A stretch of 7,376 bases of DNA, from the NCBI GenBank assembly GCA_028707675.1, contig JAQWAM010000057.1:1-7376 (forward strand). The letters run 5' to 3'. The stretch's first letter is position 1; the number at the start of each line of letters is the position of its first letter. Positions 5,137 through 7,376 of this stretch are shown piece after piece. Below the pieces are notes generated by a model, which saw nothing but the letters and a program-made list of their open reading frames with translations, ran no database searches and was not told the DNA's origin. Made by a program: the position numbers and the translations under genes. The DNA is from Kiritimatiellia bacterium. GTDB taxonomy: Bacteria > Verrucomicrobiota > Kiritimatiellia > RFP12 > UBA1067.

Positions 5137-6753
5137 CTATTCCATACGGCTCTGCTGGCGCGGGTCGAAAGCGTCGCGCAGGCCCTCGCCGACAAGCACG
5201 GTCAAAAGCATCACCACAAACAAAGCCGCTGAAGGGAACAGGATCAGCCACCAGGCCCAGCGGAACAGGCGCGCCTGCTGCAGCAGCTCGCCCCAGCTCG
5301 GCGAGAGCGGCGGCAGTCCGAAACCCAGAAAATCAAGCGCAGCCAAAGATCCGATCGCGCCGATCAGGCTGAACGGGAAAAGCGTTATCAGCGGCGTCAT
5401 GCCGTTCGGCAGGATATGAAAAAAAATGATGCGCGGCGCGGACAGCCCCTGACAGCGGGCCGCGTCGACAAAAGCGCGCGAGCGCAAACGCAGGAATTCC
5501 GCCCGCATGTAATAAGATATCCCGATCCAGTTGAAAAGGCTGTAACAGATCAAAAGCAAAATGAAGCTGCGCCCTAAAGCGGCTCCCATAAAAATCATCA
5601 CGTACAGGAACGGCAGGGCGCTCCATATTTCGGTCAGCCTTTGCCCGGCTATGTCAACCCAGCCGCCGAAATAGCCCTGCAGCGAACCGATCAAAAGTCC
5701 GAAGGCCATCGCCCAGACCGCCAATACCAGACCGAACACCATCGCTGCGCGCATGCCGTAAAGGACGCGCGCTAACACGTCGCGCCCGGCGGAGTCCACC
5801 CCCATCCAATGCCCCTTGACCGGACGGAAAGGCCACGCGATCTCTTTGACCGCGCACGACACTGCCGCGACCCCGCCTTTCCATCCGACCGTTTTTGCCG
5901 CCGCCTTTCCCGCAAAAGCATCTTCCGCAAGACGCGACAGACCGGGCCGGGTTTCAGCCGACACCCTTTGCCATGCCTTTCTGGAAACCGGGTAAACCGC
6001 CCCTGCCGGACTCTGCCGGAAAAGCACCTGAAAAGGCAGATCCGGCGGCTCGGGCTGCCGGAAAGTCAGGCGCACGGAAACCGGCGCGCGCGGTCGCGCC
6101 GGCACCTCCGCCAACGTTACCCGGGCCATCAAACCTTCCTGCGCCTTGTGGCTGACGATATAACTGCGGGCAACATCGGCATCTCCCGCGAGACGCCTGC
6201 GCAGGGCGGTCTTAAGCTCCTCCGGCAGCAGCCAGTGCCCATCCAGCTTCTGGCCTTCGACACCCGGCGCCCCCGGGAAAAAAACGCCGCAATTGACCGG
6301 CATCACCGCCGACAAATCCGCCAACAGGTTAACGCGCCCGATATGGTATTCCGGAACCACAGACATCCGCACCGTGCGGTAAGAGCGCAAGCGGGACGCG
6401 TCCAGCACCTCGTCCGGCCCGTACGGCACCGGCGCCCACACAACGCGGTTCGACTTGCCGGCCTTGAACCCATCCGAGGCGGCCAGCGCCTTATAGTTGA
6501 CGCGCCCGCCTGCCTCGCAGCCTTCGCCGAAAATGTCAGCGTTCGTCAGCTTCTGCGCGAAAGGCAGAAAACTACGGCCGTTGAAACGCAGAAAGAGCGG
6601 CCGCGAATTGCAGACAAGCTCCGAGCAAAGGCTCAGCGCGAAAAGCGCCGCCAGCGCCGCCAACGAAAAGCGGGCGCGGCGGATGCGCATAAAGTTCCGC
6701 AGACGCTTGCGCGTCAGAGGCGACAATCTGTGTTTAAAGTTCAAACTCATCAT
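5137..6753 (-). CDS. yejE: YejE-like peptide ABC transporter permease with a large periplasmic insertion
   Basis: Inner-membrane permease subunit of a YejABEF-type peptide importer, 538 residues against 341 in E. coli YejE. A basic N-terminus (1-28) leads into membrane segment 1 (about 29-48), then the YejE-like stretch NSRPLFLRFNGRSFLPF (49-65) and WAPVPYG (106-112). Residues about 117-313 are an extra soluble segment with no family motif that I recognise. The conserved core resumes at GVDSAGRDVLARVLYG (318-333), followed by membrane segments near 334-356, 380-416, 455-480 and 500-522, and the ATPase-coupling EAA loop DAARCQGLSAPRIIFFHILPNG (430-451). The ATG at 6753 overlaps the yejB stop (ATGA), and a second in-frame ATG follows at once (6750). 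No good Shine-Dalgarno is seen, so translation is probably coupled to yejB. An upstream extension of this frame to 7017 overlaps yejB and reads as arginine-rich shadow sequence, so I rejected it. Confidence 0.9.
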   Translation of the reverse strand: MMSLNFKHRLSPLTRKRLRNFMRIRRARFSLAALAALFALSLCSELVCNSRPLFLRFNGRSFLPFAQKLTNADIFGEGCEAGGRVNYKALAASDGFKAGKSNRVVWAPVPYGPDEVLDASRLRSYRTVRMSVVPEYHIGRVNLLADLSAVMPVNCGVFFPGAPGVEGQKLDGHWLLPEELKTALRRRLAGDADVARSYIVSHKAQEGLMARVTLAEVPARPRAPVSVRLTFRQPEPPDLPFQVLFRQSPAGAVYPVSRKAWQRVSAETRPGLSRLAEDAFAGKAAAKTVGWKGGVAAVSCAVKEIAWPFRPVKGHWMGVDSAGRDVLARVLYGMRAAMVFGLVLAVWAMAFGLLIGSLQGYFGGWVDIAGQRLTEIWSALPFLYVMIFMGAALGRSFILLLICYSLFNWIGISYYMRAEFLRLRSRAFVDAARCQGLSAPRIIFFHILPNGMTPLITLFPFSLIGAIGSLAALDFLGFGLPPLSPSWGELLQQARLFRWAWWLILFPSAALFVVMLLTVLVGEGLRDAFDPRQQSRME

Positions 6754-7376
6754 TCGCCGAAATGTATCCGCGGGTCTATCAGCATGTAACAGAAGTCCGA
6801 AAGCAGGTTGCCGGCCAACTGCAGCACCGATGTCAGCGCAAGCAGCGCCATGAACACCGCGTAATCGCGTCCGATCAGGGCGTCCCAGCTTAGGCGGCCC
6901 ATGCCCGGTATCTCGAAAATGCTCTCGATGATGATCGAGCCGGCGAAAAGAACGCCGAGGATAGAACCGAACCCCGTGGCGACCGGGATCAGCGCGTTGC
7001 GGAAAGCGTGACCCCAAATGGCACGACGGCGGGTGGCGCCTTTGGCCAGAACCGTGCGCACATAATCGCTGGAAACCTGATCCAGCAGTGAATTTTTCAT
7101 GATAAGGGTCAGAACGGCGAAATTGCCGGCCACATAGCAGGTCACAGGCAGAGCCATGTGCCAGGCGCGGTCAGCCAGCCTCTCCCAAAAAGAGGGCGAA
7201 AACGCGAAGTCCGACTCGAAGCCGCCCAGCGGGAAAAAGTCGCCCAGACCCTCCACCGTGCCGCAAAGCAGCATCTTGAGCACCATCCCCAGCGCGAAAG
7301 CCGGTATTGCGTACCCCGCAAACACAATCAGGCTTGAAACCGCGTCGAAGGTCTGGCGGTGACGCAGGGCCTTGGC
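6750..7376 (-). CDS. yejB: YejB-like peptide ABC transporter permease, C-terminal 208 residues (partial, runs off the right edge)
   Basis: Partner inner-membrane permease of the YejE-like protein. The frame is open to the window edge, so roughly 150 N-terminal residues are missing compared with E. coli YejB (364). Seen: FDAVSSLIVFAGYAIPAF, the membrane entry typical of DppB/OppB/YejB; the acidic/aromatic loop GDFFPLGGFESDF; the EAA coupling loop DYVRTVLAKGATRRRAIWGHAFRNALIPV; GSIIIESIFEIPGMGRLSWDAL; and the terminal DPRIHFGE, close to the DPRIDFE ending of YejB. The internal GTG at 7325 is not taken as the start because homology continues upstream of it. Its TGA overlaps the yejE ATG. In known systems YejB/YejE import peptides, including microcin C in E. 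coli; the substrate here is unknown. The substrate-binding protein (YejA) gene, if linked, would be upstream, beyond 7376. Confidence 0.93.
   Translation of the reverse strand, partial: AKALRHRQTFDAVSSLIVFAGYAIPAFALGMVLKMLLCGTVEGLGDFFPLGGFESDFAFSPSFWERLADRAWHMALPVTCYVAGNFAVLTLIMKNSLLDQVSSDYVRTVLAKGATRRRAIWGHAFRNALIPVATGFGSILGVLFAGSIIIESIFEIPGMGRLSWDALIGRDYAVFMALLALTSVLQLAGNLLSDFCYMLIDPRIHFGE

Noticed and set aside
5030..5251. A small minus-strand frame across the yejE end and the following gap (its last 23 codons start at 5100)
   Set aside because: Most of it is an alternate frame of yejE, and the part in the gap has no ribosome-binding site. Its ATG codons come from the GTTTCATG repeats.
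5809..6789. A 326-residue plus-strand frame opposite the YejE-like permease gene, covering its insertion
   Set aside because: It is Arg/Pro/His-rich without motifs, and the minus-strand frame is continuous through the same region with the permease core on one side and membrane segment 1 on the other.
6754..7017. An 88-codon upstream extension of the yejE frame
   Set aside because: It overlaps the conserved YejB C-terminus and its translation is Arg-rich and unlike any permease N-terminus; the ATG at 6753 overlaps the yejB stop as in coupled genes.

Overview
The window is a stretch of ordinary-looking, fairly GC-rich bacterial chromosome in which every convincing gene lies on the minus strand, so it reads from right to left. 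It covers two functional blocks with a lone oxidoreductase between them. The long plus-strand reading frames are shadows of minus-strand genes. I found no tRNA, rRNA, CRISPR array, insertion sequence or phage gene.

Right block (7376 to 4037): a peptide/oligopeptide ABC importer of the YejABEF/Dpp/Opp class. It has the C-terminal part of a YejB-like permease (cut by the window edge), a YejE-like permease that starts inside the yejB stop codon and carries an unusual insertion of about 200 residues in its first extracytoplasmic loop, a 149-base gap with short repeats, and one DppD/OppD-type ATPase. The fused double ATPase (YejF) of E. coli is not here. Neither a second ATPase nor a substrate-binding protein is in view.

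Middle (3962 to 3069): an aldo/keto reductase with an N-terminal twin-arginine-like signal and a complete Asp-Tyr-Lys-His tetrad. Short gaps (74 bases before it, 237 after it) separate it from the neighbouring blocks.

Left block (2910 to 1): the start of a tryptophan operon, trpE-trpG-trpD. A strong sigma70-type promoter precedes trpE, and its -10 box is the centre of a perfect 7+8+7 palindrome, which makes a good repressor-operator candidate. The leader is short and has no run of Trp codons, so classical leader-peptide attenuation looks unlikely. TrpE keeps the LLES-X10-S feedback motif, so enzyme-level Trp inhibition is expected. TrpE plus TrpG form anthranilate synthase, and TrpD (cut by the left edge) uses the anthranilate with PRPP.

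Organism: the Yej-type importer and the Tat-like exported oxidoreductase suggest a Gram-negative, tryptophan-prototrophic bacterium. Tat-tagged aldo/keto reductases are familiar from the Planctomycetes-Verrucomicrobia-Lentisphaerae group, but that placement is a weak inference. I see no convincing novel system. The best leads are the YejE insertion, the trp promoter palindrome and the phased repeats in the transporter gaps.
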